Shown: positions 36,418 to 47,690 of the stretch, one piece after another
Numbering within the stretch: the stretch's first letter is position 1
Layout of the letters: every line of letters begins with the position of its first letter
Assembly (NCBI GenBank): GCA_022410635.1
Contig: JAJVDF010000046.1
Span: 1,748,309-1,812,308 of the forward strand
Reading direction: 5' to 3'
DNA length: 64,000 nt
Source of the DNA: Tretioscincus oriximinensis
Taxonomy: Eukaryota; Chordata; Lepidosauria; Squamata; Gymnophthalmidae
The notes under the pieces: generated by a model
What the model saw: only the letters and a program-made list of their open reading frames with translations
Databases searched by the model: none
What the model was told of the DNA's origin: nothing
Translations under genes and position numbers: made by a program

Positions 36418-37662
36418 GATAAAACAGCCATCCACANAAGTACTATGGATAACATTATCAGGTCAGAAAACAAGTCTAATATTGGGAGTATGCTACCGGA
36501 ATCCTAACCAAATACCTGAAGGTGATACTCATTTGGAGCATGAGGTCATTGAAGCTTTCAAAAGGGGAAGAGTAGCCATAATGAAGGAATTCAATCAACT
36601 ATCCCCACATAGGCTCGATAAACACTTGCTCAACAAAGATAAAATTCTTAGACATACTAACTGAATTCTACCTAAAGCAGATGGTTTTAGAACCAATCAG
36701 GGGCGAGGGAATTCTGGATTTAGTCCAACGGAACAAACAGGATCTGATACAAGATGTAACTGCAACTGATCCTATAGAAAACATTAACCCTACCAACTGA
36801 TGTACAGCTTTCTATGACCAAGCAGGAAAAGGATCTTGAGGATGTTGGTGGATAGTTCAATGAAGGTGTCAACCCAGTGTGCAGCAGCAGCAAAAAAAGA
36901 AGAAGAAACAATTTCAGTGTTGGGGATCATAAGGAAAGGAATAAAAAATAAGTCAGCAATTATTGTTTTCCCTCTTTATAAATCTGTGGTGAGGCCACAT
37001 TTGGAATACTTTGTCCAATTCTGGTTAGCACATCTCAAAAAATGATATTGTGGAAGTAGAGAAGGTGCAGAGAAGGGCAACAAGGACTGAAGCACCTCAC
37101 TTCTGAAGCCAGCCTGCAATGTCTAGGCCTCTTTAGCCTCAAAAGACGGCATTTGAGAGGTGATCAGTTTGAGGTGTATAAAATCATGCATGGGGTGAAT
37201 AAGGTGAATAGAAAAAAATATACTGCTCTTAATTGTTTTGAGCAGTACATATTGTCTATCACACAACACTAGGACCAGGGGCATTCTTTGAAACTAAATG
37301 GCAAAAGGGTGAGAACAGACAAAGGAAGGTATTTTTTCACCTAGAGAGTCATAGGCCTGTGGAATTTACTTCCAGAACAGGTAGTGATAGTTAGCAATCT
37401 GGATAGATTCAAGCCAGGGTTAGATAAGCTTATGGACACCAATGGTATATGTGGATCTTTTGAAACAGCCTGTGGGATGGAGCAATAGGCAGTAATCATG
37501 AAATACCATTTGCAAAGGAGGTAAGAGTAGGTGAAGATTTTGCCTTCTTCTGTTCAGACTGCCAAGGTGCAATTGGTGGGCCTCTGTGTGAGACAGAATG
37601 CTGAACTAGATGGGCTCTGGCCCGGTTCTGCAGGGTTCCTCTTATGTTTTTATGTTCTTATG
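36418..37662 (+). mobile_element. CR1-type LINE, internally deleted copy with 3' end
   Basis: Starts in the endonuclease (GVCYRNPNQIPEGDTHLEHE; 36482 frame), about 93% identical by eye to the frame at the right edge of the window. After about 36780 it jumps to the RT C-terminus (EKDLEDVGG; VDSSMKVSTQCAAAAK; SVVRPHLEYFVQFW) and continues through the full 3' UTR to cttatgtttttatgttctta at 37662. The central RT is missing. Stops interrupt the endonuclease part. Confidence 0.85.
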
Positions 37663-37949
37663 CCAATTACTCAACATTTCTGATCAAATGAAAGAGTTGT
37701 TCTTTTTACTCAATAGTTCAGTGTTTCATCATAATTAAAAGAAGTCTAGGAATTTTGCCAGGAGATAGAGTTTTTTGTTTGCTTTAACTAAATGACCAGC
37801 AAGTGGTATTGTATATAAAAGAATTGCAGTCATATATTAACTGTTACTTTTGGCCTAAATTACCATCATTTTGTATGACGTTGGCTATTAAAAAATTAAT
37901 GCAAAGATGAGAAAATAGTTTTTCATCTTTATATTTTTAATTTTCAAAA

Positions 37950-38760
37950 AATTATATAGCAAATGGATTGTTATAAAAAGACCGTAAATTTATGTCTTGC
38001 ACTTCAACATAACTTAGTGACTGATGGGCATACAAGAGGGGAGCTAAGAAATGTTGCCTAAGTTCCAAATAGGCTGGATATTCCAATAAAAAGTGTGCAC
38101 TGTCCTCCACAGCCAAGTGACCCCATATGCAAAGTCTGGCAGCTCTTGGCTCTTTATGGAATCGGCCAGATTTCAGTGCAGTTTCCAACTGGTCAAATCT
38201 GGCCAGTGTAAACTTTTTGCCATGCCCTGGGTAGAGGAATAGTAAGATACTTTTCTAAGTTTATTTGGCGTTTATATTCAGCCAGATACATGGTTGCTTT
38301 AGATTGAATTATTCCATCAAGATCATTCTGCGAGGCTATATCAAGGGGGCGTTGTTTAAATATCAATTTGTCCTTTATACCAAAGTTGTTGAGAGAAGGT
38401 AATGGAAGACCTCTGTGAGCTGCTTGATTCATCAGCCTAGCAAGCCAAGACATATGCAAGTTTTTAGATTGCTCTTCTAGGCAGAGACTTGGGAGTCTTT
38501 ACCGGTTCATATGATTGAGCTTATCCCAATAATTAAATTGTCTACTTAAGATTTGGCATTCTAGTGGTGATTATCCTAATTCTACCCTAACTGCTGCCGA
38601 TACGATGGAGCTCAAAACACCTAGAAAACCTTGCAGATATTTCATGTGGAAGGCTTCAAGTTTCTGCAAATTAGAGAAGCCCCATAACTCCGCTCCATAA
38701 AGGAGAACAGGTATTATTTTGGCCACAAAAAACTCTAGAACAGGTGTAACTACTAATTTA
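37950..38760 (-). mobile_element. Non-LTR retrotransposon C-terminal region, clade not assigned
   Basis: The minus strand reads PVLLYGAELWG, LQKLEAFHMKYLQGFLGV, MSWLARLMNQAAHRGLPLPS, IPLPRAWQKVYTGQ, then ARLCIWGHLAVEDSAHFLLEYPAYLELRQ. The last part is the zinc-knuckle-like C-terminal motif (C..C...D..HFLL.CP.Y..R) of many LINE ORF2 proteins, with one Cys replaced by Tyr (EYPAY). Stops near 38465-38560 and a frame change near 38190 make it a pseudogene. It is not CR1 or BovB by appearance. Confidence 0.7.
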
Positions 38761-40154
38761 TTTATTTACTTAAAATCTGTGGTTTACAGAAGAATCAAAA
38801 CATCAGTAGAACCAAATGAAAGCTGACTGGGTCAGATCAAGGAACAAACAGAGAGAATGTCTGAATGAAGAAACAGGTATCCACCATATCCCCCTAGGTA
38901 CCAGAAGCTGATATCGAAATACTCCTGTTGACCACTATAACATCAAATGAAATGTTAGTGCATTTTATGTTACTGTACTCCAAGANTATAGCCACACACA
39001 TGATTTTAAAACATCTTCAGTCCTTGAGGAACTGGACCACCCTCATCCTCCCCGAATTACATTTTAAATGGATTGTTGGACAATTTGACAAAACAAATAT
39101 ATAAATAAATAAAGCTGCAAGCCTCTGCAGATGCCTTCCAATTGTGACAAAATAAAGACAGCTTTGTTTTATAACATTTTTATATTCATTCTCCTTTAAT
39201 AGTACCGCACTTGTTTATATCCCACATTGACTGAACCCTTTTATGTATTTCCTCACCCTTAATTTACTTCTAGGAAGACACCCAATAGCTATTTTTCACA
39301 ATATTTCTTGCAGCTACATTTTCATTATGTATGTTGAAACGATCTCCTCATGACTTCTTTTCATGAATTCACATATAACTCCATTATTCTGCTTTTGTAA
39401 CACTAGACTGTATGGCAGAGGGCAATCTGATTAAAATGAAGTTACTCAGTCTGTAGTAGCATAGAAAATGCCTGTCATACTGGAAGCAATAATGCTGGGG
39501 CTAAAGCAGACAAGACAGTTAAGAATGTCTTTTTTCCTAACTTACCTTTTTTTTTTTATTGATCAAATAATTGTAAAGATAATTGTTGTTTTCCTCAAAG
39601 CTATAGTAAAATGTCAGCTATCATAGCAATCTGTTATACAATTAACTCTTCCCAAGAACAAAAGGAACTGGAGCCACTTTTTTGGCAAGTCAGAACTCAC
39701 TTTATTGACAATCAGATCAATATCAAAATCCACTCAAACCGGAGTAAAATCTATTGCTTTGTGATTACACAGTGAAAGATGGCTATCAAATGCCAGGATT
39801 GTGGACATGCGTGTGATTATAAATATCTAACACAAATAAGATTCAATCTTATCTTAATTTTCCAGTTGGTTTCCCTTTTCATATTTTTCTCTCTCTTCAA
39901 ATTGGCACTAATTCTTCTTAGCTTAGATTTCTATCCCTACTTTCTCACTCTACTTGTACAAAGATGAAGGAATTTTTTGTAAAGTGATATATGGAGACTG
40001 ATGTGGAAGATAACAAGTAAAAAGAAGAGGGTGGAGTAGTAGGAGGAGGAGGAAGAGGATAAAATTAAAGTATTGTTCTTTACAAGGTGTCACATCTCTC
40101 AAAGTTAGCAAGTGGGAGAATATTGAGAATAGCAGTTAATCCAATGAATAGGAC
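38761..40154. other. Intron, no gene seen
   Basis: AT-rich. A single arm of foldback family F (attttaaaacatcttcagtc, cttgaggaactgg) lies at about 39002-39048. A T-run lies near 39548. Confidence 0.55.
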
Positions 40155-40330
40155 AAAATTTATTAANTCCAGCAAGGTGGCCAGCAGCACTTCGAGATTA
40201 ATAGGAGAAAGGTGTCTACTAAAGATCATGCCACCTAGCTTTCTCCCGCTATTCTCCAAGTGCTACTGGCTCCCTTGCTGTACTTTCTGAACTAAGACTA
40301 ACATGACTATTTCTCTGAAATAAATTTATT
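40155..40330. repeat. Family R repeat in head-to-head inverted arrangement
   Basis: The left arm gcaaggtggccagcagcact...aataggagaaagg is mirrored by ctttctcccgctattctcca agtgctactggctcccttgc on the right, a stem of about 42 bases with a spacer of about 25. The outer end reads gactaacatgactatttctc tgaaataaattt. Confidence 0.6.
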
Positions 40331-41130
40331 AAATATGTAAATGATTTAGAGGGCAGTGAATAGACAGTGGCAAGAAGTTTTGATTGTAATGATCTAATGT
40401 GATTATATACATGAATATACAAATGTAAAAAATAAATTAAGAATTAAAAAAATGAGAAAAAAATAAATAAGGGCTTTAATCAAAGGGCATTTATGAAAAA
40501 CTATCAGAGACATCTAGACAACCACTTCAAGAATTTGCACGAATACAAGGCAGAGCCACAGATGAGCTGCACAAGATTTCCATTGCAGAACGTTGTAGCT
40601 CTAGTTACTTATCAGCTAATTAAAAAGTGTATGGCCTAGTTAAACCACATGTTCAGCAAAATCTTGAATGAAGTATGCCATGGGCTTAAAACACCATATA
40701 GGTAAAGTGAAATATAGATCAACCATCTCTTGTAACAGTTATAATAGTGGACTACAAATCTATTTTGGCCTAGCTCCACATGACATGCAATAGTGTTCCA
40801 AAATAGCCCAATTGGGAACCCATGCATATGTACTCTCACCCTTTCGCAAACAAAACATTAGAAAACCTTAAAATCCATGTAGAACAGACAAATTACCAGG
40901 AAGTAAATATTGCGCATGCTCAATACGCAATTCTGTATTGTCTTATGCTAGTCTTCTCACGGTATCCTAATTATTCTAATAAGGATCGTACATCCAGGAA
41001 GGCTTCTCACCTCCATAGCTGTACACATGGCCATTTGGGAAAATATCTCCAAAGGGGAAAATAATCTTTTTTCTGGGTACATTGCAAAAGTGTCTGGGTT
41101 CTTTGCAAAAACTCCATTAAGATAGGGAGC
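40331..41130. other. Intron, no gene seen
   Basis: AT-rich; only short unrecognised ORFs. Confidence 0.6.
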
Positions 41131-41203
41131 GAAGTCATCATGATGTTATTCTTATACATTCTTATACTCTTATTGCTATCATCAATTGTCATATAAACAG
41201 TTG
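41131..41203. repeat. Left part of an old duplicated segment
   Basis: tattgctatcatcaattgtc atataaacagttgacgtctt resembles ctgctgttatcaattatcatataaatagttgacgtcttt at 42160-42207. The downstream halves (41606-41640 and 42208-42235) also resemble each other through taatgaataatca / tatgaataatgca. Confidence 0.45.
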
Positions 41204-41213
41204 ACGTCTTTAT

Positions 41214-41595
41214 AGGATTGCCATATTCTGGCAACCCAAAACNGGGACGGGGGAGGGGTGCGCACGCACGCGCACATATGGACGCTTGTAGCGAGACAGG
41301 CAAAACCTCTTCTGCCTGTCTCACCACAAGCGTCCGTGTGTGCACGCGCGCATGCTAGAGGTGAGTTGGCGGCGAGAGTAGAGCGAAACCTCACCTCCAG
41401 CCAATGAGCAGCGACAGCGCGTTCCGAGGGTCCTCCCAGGACACCGGAAAGCGTTGCGCGCGCTGCAGCCGTCAGCTCTGACTGCTGCATCGGGGAATGT
41501 AAAAAGCCGGGATTTTGCCTTAAAACCCGGAGGGGACTATATTTTAGTCCCCCAAACCGGGTTTGTCCCGGTTTACCGGGACGTATGGCAACCAT
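41214..41595. mobile_element. GC-rich hAT-like MITE
   Basis: A 382-bp GC-rich insertion in AT-rich DNA. Ends aggattgccat and atggcaaccat are inverted repeats with two mismatches; inside them lie tctggcaaccc and tcccggtttaccggg. The flanks acgtctttat / acgtctttat are identical, so the duplication is 8 (hAT) to 10 bp. Internal hairpins include gacgcttgt...acaagcgtc with agacaggc...gcctgtct nested, and ccgggattttg...aaaacccgg. CpG-rich alternating gcgcacgcgcac stretches are present. No transposase. ORFs on the minus strand are incidental. Confidence 0.8.
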
Positions 41596-42235
41596 ACGTC
41601 TTTATTAACTAATGAATAATCATTGTGTTCCTGCAATCTAGGATTTTTAAAAATGCTCTCTGGATGTGACCAGTGTGTTATCTTCATGTTCCCATCCGTC
41701 TTCTAATCTCCTCTTTTCTAGTATGGGATGCTCATGAGAGATGGGTGGAAGGTTGCTGTGTGAATATCCCATCTCAGAACCATCTTTGAGCCATTTCAGA
41801 AATTCATGTTTTATTTAAATCTTTGTCCTAAATAACTAGGAAGTTTGTAAAGAAGGGACAAATAATCCATGCTCAGTCTCTACTGTTTTGAGTAAATTTC
41901 CTACCATATTTTGACATGAAAAGTAACAGCAGCCAGAAAAGAGAAAAAGCTTTGATCTAGCAAGAGAATAATTTAACCTACACATTTCTAAAGGAAATTA
42001 CACATATCTAAAGGAAATGTGTCAGTGACTGATTAGTACACAGTAAAGTATAAATACCAGAAATATATATTTCCGAAGTTTCTCTGATGTAAACTTGTCT
42101 CCTAGTGGTATACCTACAGAAAAGCCATTTATTTGTACTCAGTACTATTTATATTCTTAGACTCTTTCTGCTGTTATCAATTATCATATAAATAGTTGAC
42201 GTCTTTACTGACTAGTTTATGAATAATGCATTTCT

Positions 42236-43454
42236 CTCTGTTGCCTTCAACAGAGAGAAAAGATCATGCTTTGAAGCTCATAAATGCTTTCTAATGCAAA
42301 ACAAGGAAGAGCCTTGTATGAATTTAGAGATAAAAACATTTGCGTTCTTTGGAATCCATTTTAACTTTTATAAAGATATACCTCAAAGTTTCTCCAATGT
42401 TATGACACTGAACCTATCTACAGTAATGGGGCAGTGAGAGGTTTCTGAACAGCTGCCTAAGGACATGAGAGAATTGTATGAATAATCTACATTAACCTGA
42501 ACTATCTAATAAACATTTAAAAGTGCATGTATCAGGTAATGAAGTACTTACTATGTCTGTCTTCCCCACTCAGGTGTTCTGAAATATTTTACTTTGTGAT
42601 AAAAAAGCATTAACTGGCCCTTCTATTTACAGGGTGCTGACACTATAGAGATTTCAAATGAGATGACTAGGACTACAGCATTATTGATCAAGATCAGGAA
42701 GGCAATTAGCAACAATTGCAATTAGACATACTATCTCAATTAGATTTACTTCATCCCAGAATCACAGCCCGAGTGATTATACTATTATTTATTCCTTAAT
42801 TATATGCAGTTAATGTTATTTAAAGCTTCCTTTTTTCTCTTTTAAAACAAAAACAAATTAGCTGCCAATTCATGAAGTTAAGACTGTCTTCTGAAAACCA
42901 GAGAGATGACAATCATTTTATACTTTTAGCTGTTAGACATATTGCTCATAAGATAGCAGAATACTGAAAATATAAGTTAATACCTTCCTCTCATTTGAAG
43001 AATCAGATCAAGAAAGAGAATATGTTTGCTCAGATAATGCTTTCTACATTTCATTCTGTAGAGATCTTGCAGTTTAAATATCCATGAAGTTATAGTTGGT
43101 GATAAAGTAATACTTTCACTCATCTGCAAGTCTAGACATAGTTGTTGCATCATAAAGCGCACTGGATACGCTACACTAATATTCGTTGAAGATCCATGTT
43201 ATAGAGGAAGACTGAAACTGTCCTTCTCTCCATAACTGACCTATCAAGATGGATTTTGTCTCACCTAAGGTCTCACAGCAAGTCCCAGAATTCATTTACA
43301 ATATTTTATATAATTCAACATAATAATTTAAAGCAATATAAAATATGATGACAAGACTCTCCATAACCCAAATATTTATTTTTATATGTTACAAGTCAGT
43401 AGCAGTTTTAGAAAAAGCAGAAATGTTTTAAGAGGAAAGAAACAAGGGGAATAA
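42236..43454. other. Intron, no gene seen
   Basis: AT-rich and without recognised repeats. A short tandem (cacatttctaaaggaaatta) occurs just upstream near 41982-42018. Confidence 0.55.
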
Positions 43455-43588
43455 GAAAAACATGGGCCTTTCCTACATCTGCTCTTGGGAAAAGGAGCGG
43501 CTCCGCATGAGGGAAGCCGCTTATTACCGGTGCATGCCCAGAAGCTGCTTGTGACCTCAGAAAACGTGCTTCCAGCGANATGCCAGAC

Positions 43589-43594
43589 TATAAA
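43589..43594 (+). promoter_or_regulatory. TATA box of LTR-like copy B
   Basis: TATAAA followed by aggaagaggccggtgccattttc, the start region shared in outline with copy A and with the element at 19.1 kb. Confidence 0.45.
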
Positions 43595-44272
43595 GGAAGA
43601 GGCCGGTGCCATTTTCGCCCTCCGGCAGGAACAGCCTAGGCCATTCTCGTGGCGGGTGACGCATCTTGGGATGGCAAAAAGGGACAGTCACTAGCCATGG
43701 GTGGCAGTTATTTCCTCACTGAGCCTAGCTTAACGGGACCCCTTAAGGGTTTTAAGGCAGCCGAGCTTGCCCTTGGGGAAGGACTGGAACCTGAAGGCTG
43801 NCTTAAGTCAGGGAAGGGTGTTCATGACAGAGTCTGCACTCAAGAGAGCCCGACAAAACTTCCTGTGATCCTCTGGTGGCCCAGCCTCGCAACGGTGCAA
43901 GCTGGGTGGGGCTCACAAGGGTGTGAGCCAGGTACTGCTGTCCCAGCAAGGGCTGGACAGCCAGATTGAATAGCTGACTCACATGGAGAGTGACCAGCCA
44001 TGGTGCTGGTAGTCCCATCCAGGTCAGCCCCTGAGACTGAGTGGGACAGTCATCCCAAGATGCTGCNCCTGCCGCTTCCCCCTATTCACTTTGCCATGGC
44101 CTTTTCCTCCATTTTAGGTACTTTATCTAAATATCTTCAAGCAACTCAAGCGTGCATTTGCGGGTTTGGTTGGTGTTAATTAAGTTATTTGAAACTGTAG
44201 TCACCTGTGTATAGAAGATTATTAAGATAAATTCAGCACTGGTTCTCTTTATGGGTTTTATTTGTTTGTATT

Positions 44273-44278
44273 AATAAA
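44273..44278 (+). terminator. Polyadenylation signal of LTR-like copy B
   Basis: AATAAA followed by tgtttcattgtatg, placed at the 3' end of the repeat, consistent with an LTR or retroelement end. Confidence 0.45.
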
Positions 44279-44877
44279 TGTTTCATTGTATGCATGAATG
44301 AATGAATAATTTATTACGGTCATCGACCAACACTTCAGTAACATTCAACTGAACATATAAAAGATAAACATCAACCTTAGGAACTTTTCAAAAAATTGCA
44401 AAATTGAAATTTTTAAATTTTAATCCCCCCCCCCCCTAAACTTCATTGCCAGAAGACAGTACTTGGCCACCACAGCAGTGATTGAATTGTTTGTATCCTC
44501 CACTAATATTTTCAGGTTCTGGTCATCATTTCTTCCTGAAGAGGNAAGAATTATGGGGTGATTGTGTGCATAATGTTGACTGTTTATGGCTCCCAGGGTG
44601 TCAGTCGCTGGTAGTTGGTATTGGTAGTTTTCAGGAAAATGGCATCTATATTGAAACGTTAATTTCTATGAAATTAACAACTATCTTGAAACAGACACTC
44701 ACAGTAAATTGAATACAGAAATGTAGTGTTCACCCCCATTCATGATTTTTAGCGATATGGAAGCAAGATCAGCTTCAATCTGACCCAAGAGGTCACACAT
44801 GTTTAGTGATCTACCCACTACAAAGGTCTGGTATCGTGGAATTTAGAGATTGCTTCCCAACCACATGTTTTGCCTTG

Positions 44878-45229
44878 CCAATTAACTTTTACATGTAAAG
44901 TTGAAGTCTCACAAGATTCAATTTATTGAAAACGTCATGTTCACATTGCTTAATTTCCTTACAAATCTATCTTTTGGATTTAAAAAGTGTCTGGTGTTGT
45001 GTTGCATAAACTGCAGGGGCTGGAAATTCCACAACGGACCTTTTCAGCGGGTGGATCACTGAACATGCATGATCTCTTGGGGTGGATTGAAGGTGATGTT
45101 GCTAAAAAACATTGTGCGATTCAACAGCCGATATTTCTAAAAACCAGAAGATAGCTTTGTGGGGGCATTCAGCTATGTGAACATGGCAAATCACGCAATA
45201 TTTGGGGGCTACATGTAAAAGTTAATTGG
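44878..45229. mobile_element. MITE-like unit with perfect 20-bp inverted ends
   Basis: Left end CCAATTAACTTTTACATGTA and right end TACATGTAAAAGTTAATTGG are exact reverse complements. The similarity continues inward with gaps (catgttcacattgctt against the complement of agctatgtgaacatgg). Total length is 352 bp with no coding content. A TTAA lies inside each end, so a piggyBac-type TTAA target with ends cttttacatgta is possible; otherwise the superfamily is unknown. Confidence 0.7.
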
Positions 45230-46979
45230 TTCTCAGCTCAAAGAGAATGCTGGGAGTTGTAGTAAGGCAAGTCTTAGCTCTTTATTTCCACAAAGAGTAA
45301 CCTAAGCCTGGCAAAGAATAATATAAAACAGAAGTTCAAAAAGCCAAACATATTGTGTTGTTAGTATATGAACTTGTTTGCCCTGGTGTGAAGACAGGAA
45401 AAGGGGTGATATTGCTGATGATTTGTTTCAANACAAAATTTTAATGTGACAAAGTAATAGGGCCATCACAAACTATGTCCTTTCCCCAATCTCAATTACT
45501 GTCATTTTTGGAAGATAAAATGAACAAGCAAGATACTGCTCCAGAAGCAAGAACCTGCAATGTCACAGCTTCCTAGCCTTGAAATAAAGCTCTTCTGTTT
45601 TAAAATATGTGAAGTCTACAAAAAGAATGTATGTTCAGTTTATTTTTGGACTTGCATTCATTCATGGCTTCAGTAAAATGACAAAAAATACCTGAGAAAT
45701 ATAGTCCCTTTCTGCACGTGATCAAGAGACCTGACTAATTAGTTTTGTGTACACTTAATCCAGTGTATATTTAACCCATTCCCAAACTAACATAAGGATT
45801 CTTATCCCACTTTATTGAGAGACCTGATCTAAAAATTCTATTGCTATTCCATGTTATCTGCCCTACTCCAAACATTAGTGCTTCTAGGTATGGTCCAGAA
45901 AAATGCTTTTAGAAGTAAGCTGCTTTTGAGTACTGTTTTGTTTGTATCCACCCTTGTACACTGGATGTGATATACAAACAGAAGGGAGGAGTGGGTAGTG
46001 TCTGAAACAGAGATACTGTTAGATATATCTGTCTCACATTTTATCTCAGAAAAGGACAGATTGGGATTGAGTTAGATGGGTCCAATCAAGGTGAGTGCAC
46101 AAATGGTCAGTTTCATCAGAATACCTTGCAACAAACTCAACAACAAAATGACACACCAATCAGGTTTCTACATATTTTGTCATTGCTTAGCAGACAACCG
46201 TTGTTGTTACCAGTGCAAACACTCTCAAACAATATAGTCTGTATAAGAACTCTTGATTAATATAATCTGCTTGCTTCATAGTTAGATTGATAAAACTGCC
46301 TATTATTATGGCCTTGAGATAATTGTGTAAGAATCTACAGGGTATATTCCTCATTAAAAACGTTAATAGGGATGTCTGTTGCTTAACCCCAAAACACTTG
46401 AGAAACTTTTTTATGTGATATGTAACAATAGATACAGTACTGTATCATCTCACACCAGCCAGGATTCCTGGGATCCTCTTTCTCCATCCCAGGTGACTCC
46501 ATCTGTTAGCTATGACTTCAGCTCTTTCTGATTGAGGGATTCAAAGGCAAGACCCACAGTGTGAGCTTGTGGGACAGATTTCTTGTAGTCCAGAATGTTT
46601 GCTTCAGGGCAGAAGCAGCAGCCAGTGATGTTGACAATGTGGATGCATCATTTTACAGGTCTTCTGTTGATCTTTCCAGGGCTTTAACATTTCTCTACAT
46701 CAACCTACTTTTATGAATTACAAAAATCACCTGAACAAAACTAACTTTATCCTCAATATCTTAACACTATGCAAGTCTAGAACTTAATCCCGTCTGTGGG
46801 CTACTTGTCTACTTGGACTCAGAACTAGCACTGCATGATTGTGCTCTAGTTTTATTCTGTCCCTATACAGGAATTCAGAAAAACATATGAAAATCTGAAG
46901 CATGAGGGGAGAGGTACACCCTTGTTAATGTTTCCTTGTGTACATTGCTGGCGATGGCTATGCAGGCAATAATCAAAAG
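45230..46979. other. Intron, no gene seen
   Basis: AT-rich to moderate. The part 46480-46690 is less AT-rich and may be an old repeat, unassigned. Confidence 0.55.
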
Positions 46980-46984
46980 ACAAC

Positions 46985-47685
46985 ATTAAAGATTTAACGG
47001 CTTTATTCATGAACATACATCAGTTTAGCGTAATGATAGAGAGTAGAATAACAACAGTGATTAAATTATGGCCATGGCCGAAAACCATAAAGGAGGGTGT
47101 GAGAGGCGCAGCGTATTGGCTAACAGTCCTGTACCCACGTCTGGGCTTACCAGGGACCTAGCCACACCCATTTTGGGTTGACCACTTGTGGCGCTCGCCC
47201 CTTTTGACAAGCCCTGCTCACACACACAATTGAGCGGTTGCCACCAATCACACAACCTAACCCAACTTTGTGGCTATCAAAGCCCACACATCTGAGGATC
47301 CAGGAGGTTGACTAGAGCCCAACCCTACCCTCTAGACTCCAAGTGGCGTTCAGCTTCCAACCCTTCCCCCAGGGCAAGAGCCGCACCTCTGAACGCTATA
47401 AAGGGTCCCCTTCCAAACTCCGGGACAGTCTGCTTCCATCCCTTAGGCCAGCCAAACGACGAATGAGTGAAGGCACAACTGCTCCAATGCTCGTCTTCCA
47501 ACAGAAGTATGACGGAAGGGGTGAAGCTGTCAATTAAGGCTTCTGTTAATCCCCACCTCTGTCGTGCAGCCGTTGGCACACCTTCCTCATATCCAGGAAA
47601 TAAAGTGACAACAACAACTGTCCAGCCTGGCCCCGCCAAGCCAGCAACTCCTCGCCCATCCCTACTGCGCGGCAAGGTATTTTTT
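46985..47685 (-). mobile_element. GC-rich LTR-like repeat, copy C, promoter end missing
   Basis: On the minus strand gcggctcttgccctggggga agggttggaagctgaacgcc aligns with copy B (gagcttgcccttggggaagg...). The minus-strand 3' end has gaataaagccgttaaatctt, giving AATAAA at 47002-47007 followed by T/G-rich sequence. No TATA equivalent is visible at the right end, so it is 5'-truncated or from a diverged subfamily. ORFs on both strands are incidental. Confidence 0.6.
47002..47007 (-). terminator. Polyadenylation signal of LTR-like copy C
   Basis: AATAAA on the minus strand followed by gccgttaaatctttaatgttgtc, at the 3' end of the repeat. Confidence 0.45.
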
Positions 47686-47690
47686 GTCTA

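Larger units (their letters stand above)
43465..44285 (+). mobile_element. GC-rich LTR-like repeat, copy B
   Basis: TATAAA at 43589 is followed by ggccggtgccattttcgccctccggcagg. In the middle, gggaccccttaaggg...gagcttgcccttggggaagg corresponds to the minus-strand sequence at about 47340-47430. The last third matches copy A (ctgcncctgccgcttcccc, gccatggcc, tgcatttgcgggtttgg). An AATAAA lies near the end (44273). Layout fits a solo LTR or a nonautonomous retroelement. The 106-codon ORF at 43649 has no recognised domain. Confidence 0.6.

Noticed and set aside
47325..47675. 116-codon minus-strand ORF
   Set aside because: Lies within the LTR-like repeat copy C and the related region of copy B does not keep the frame.
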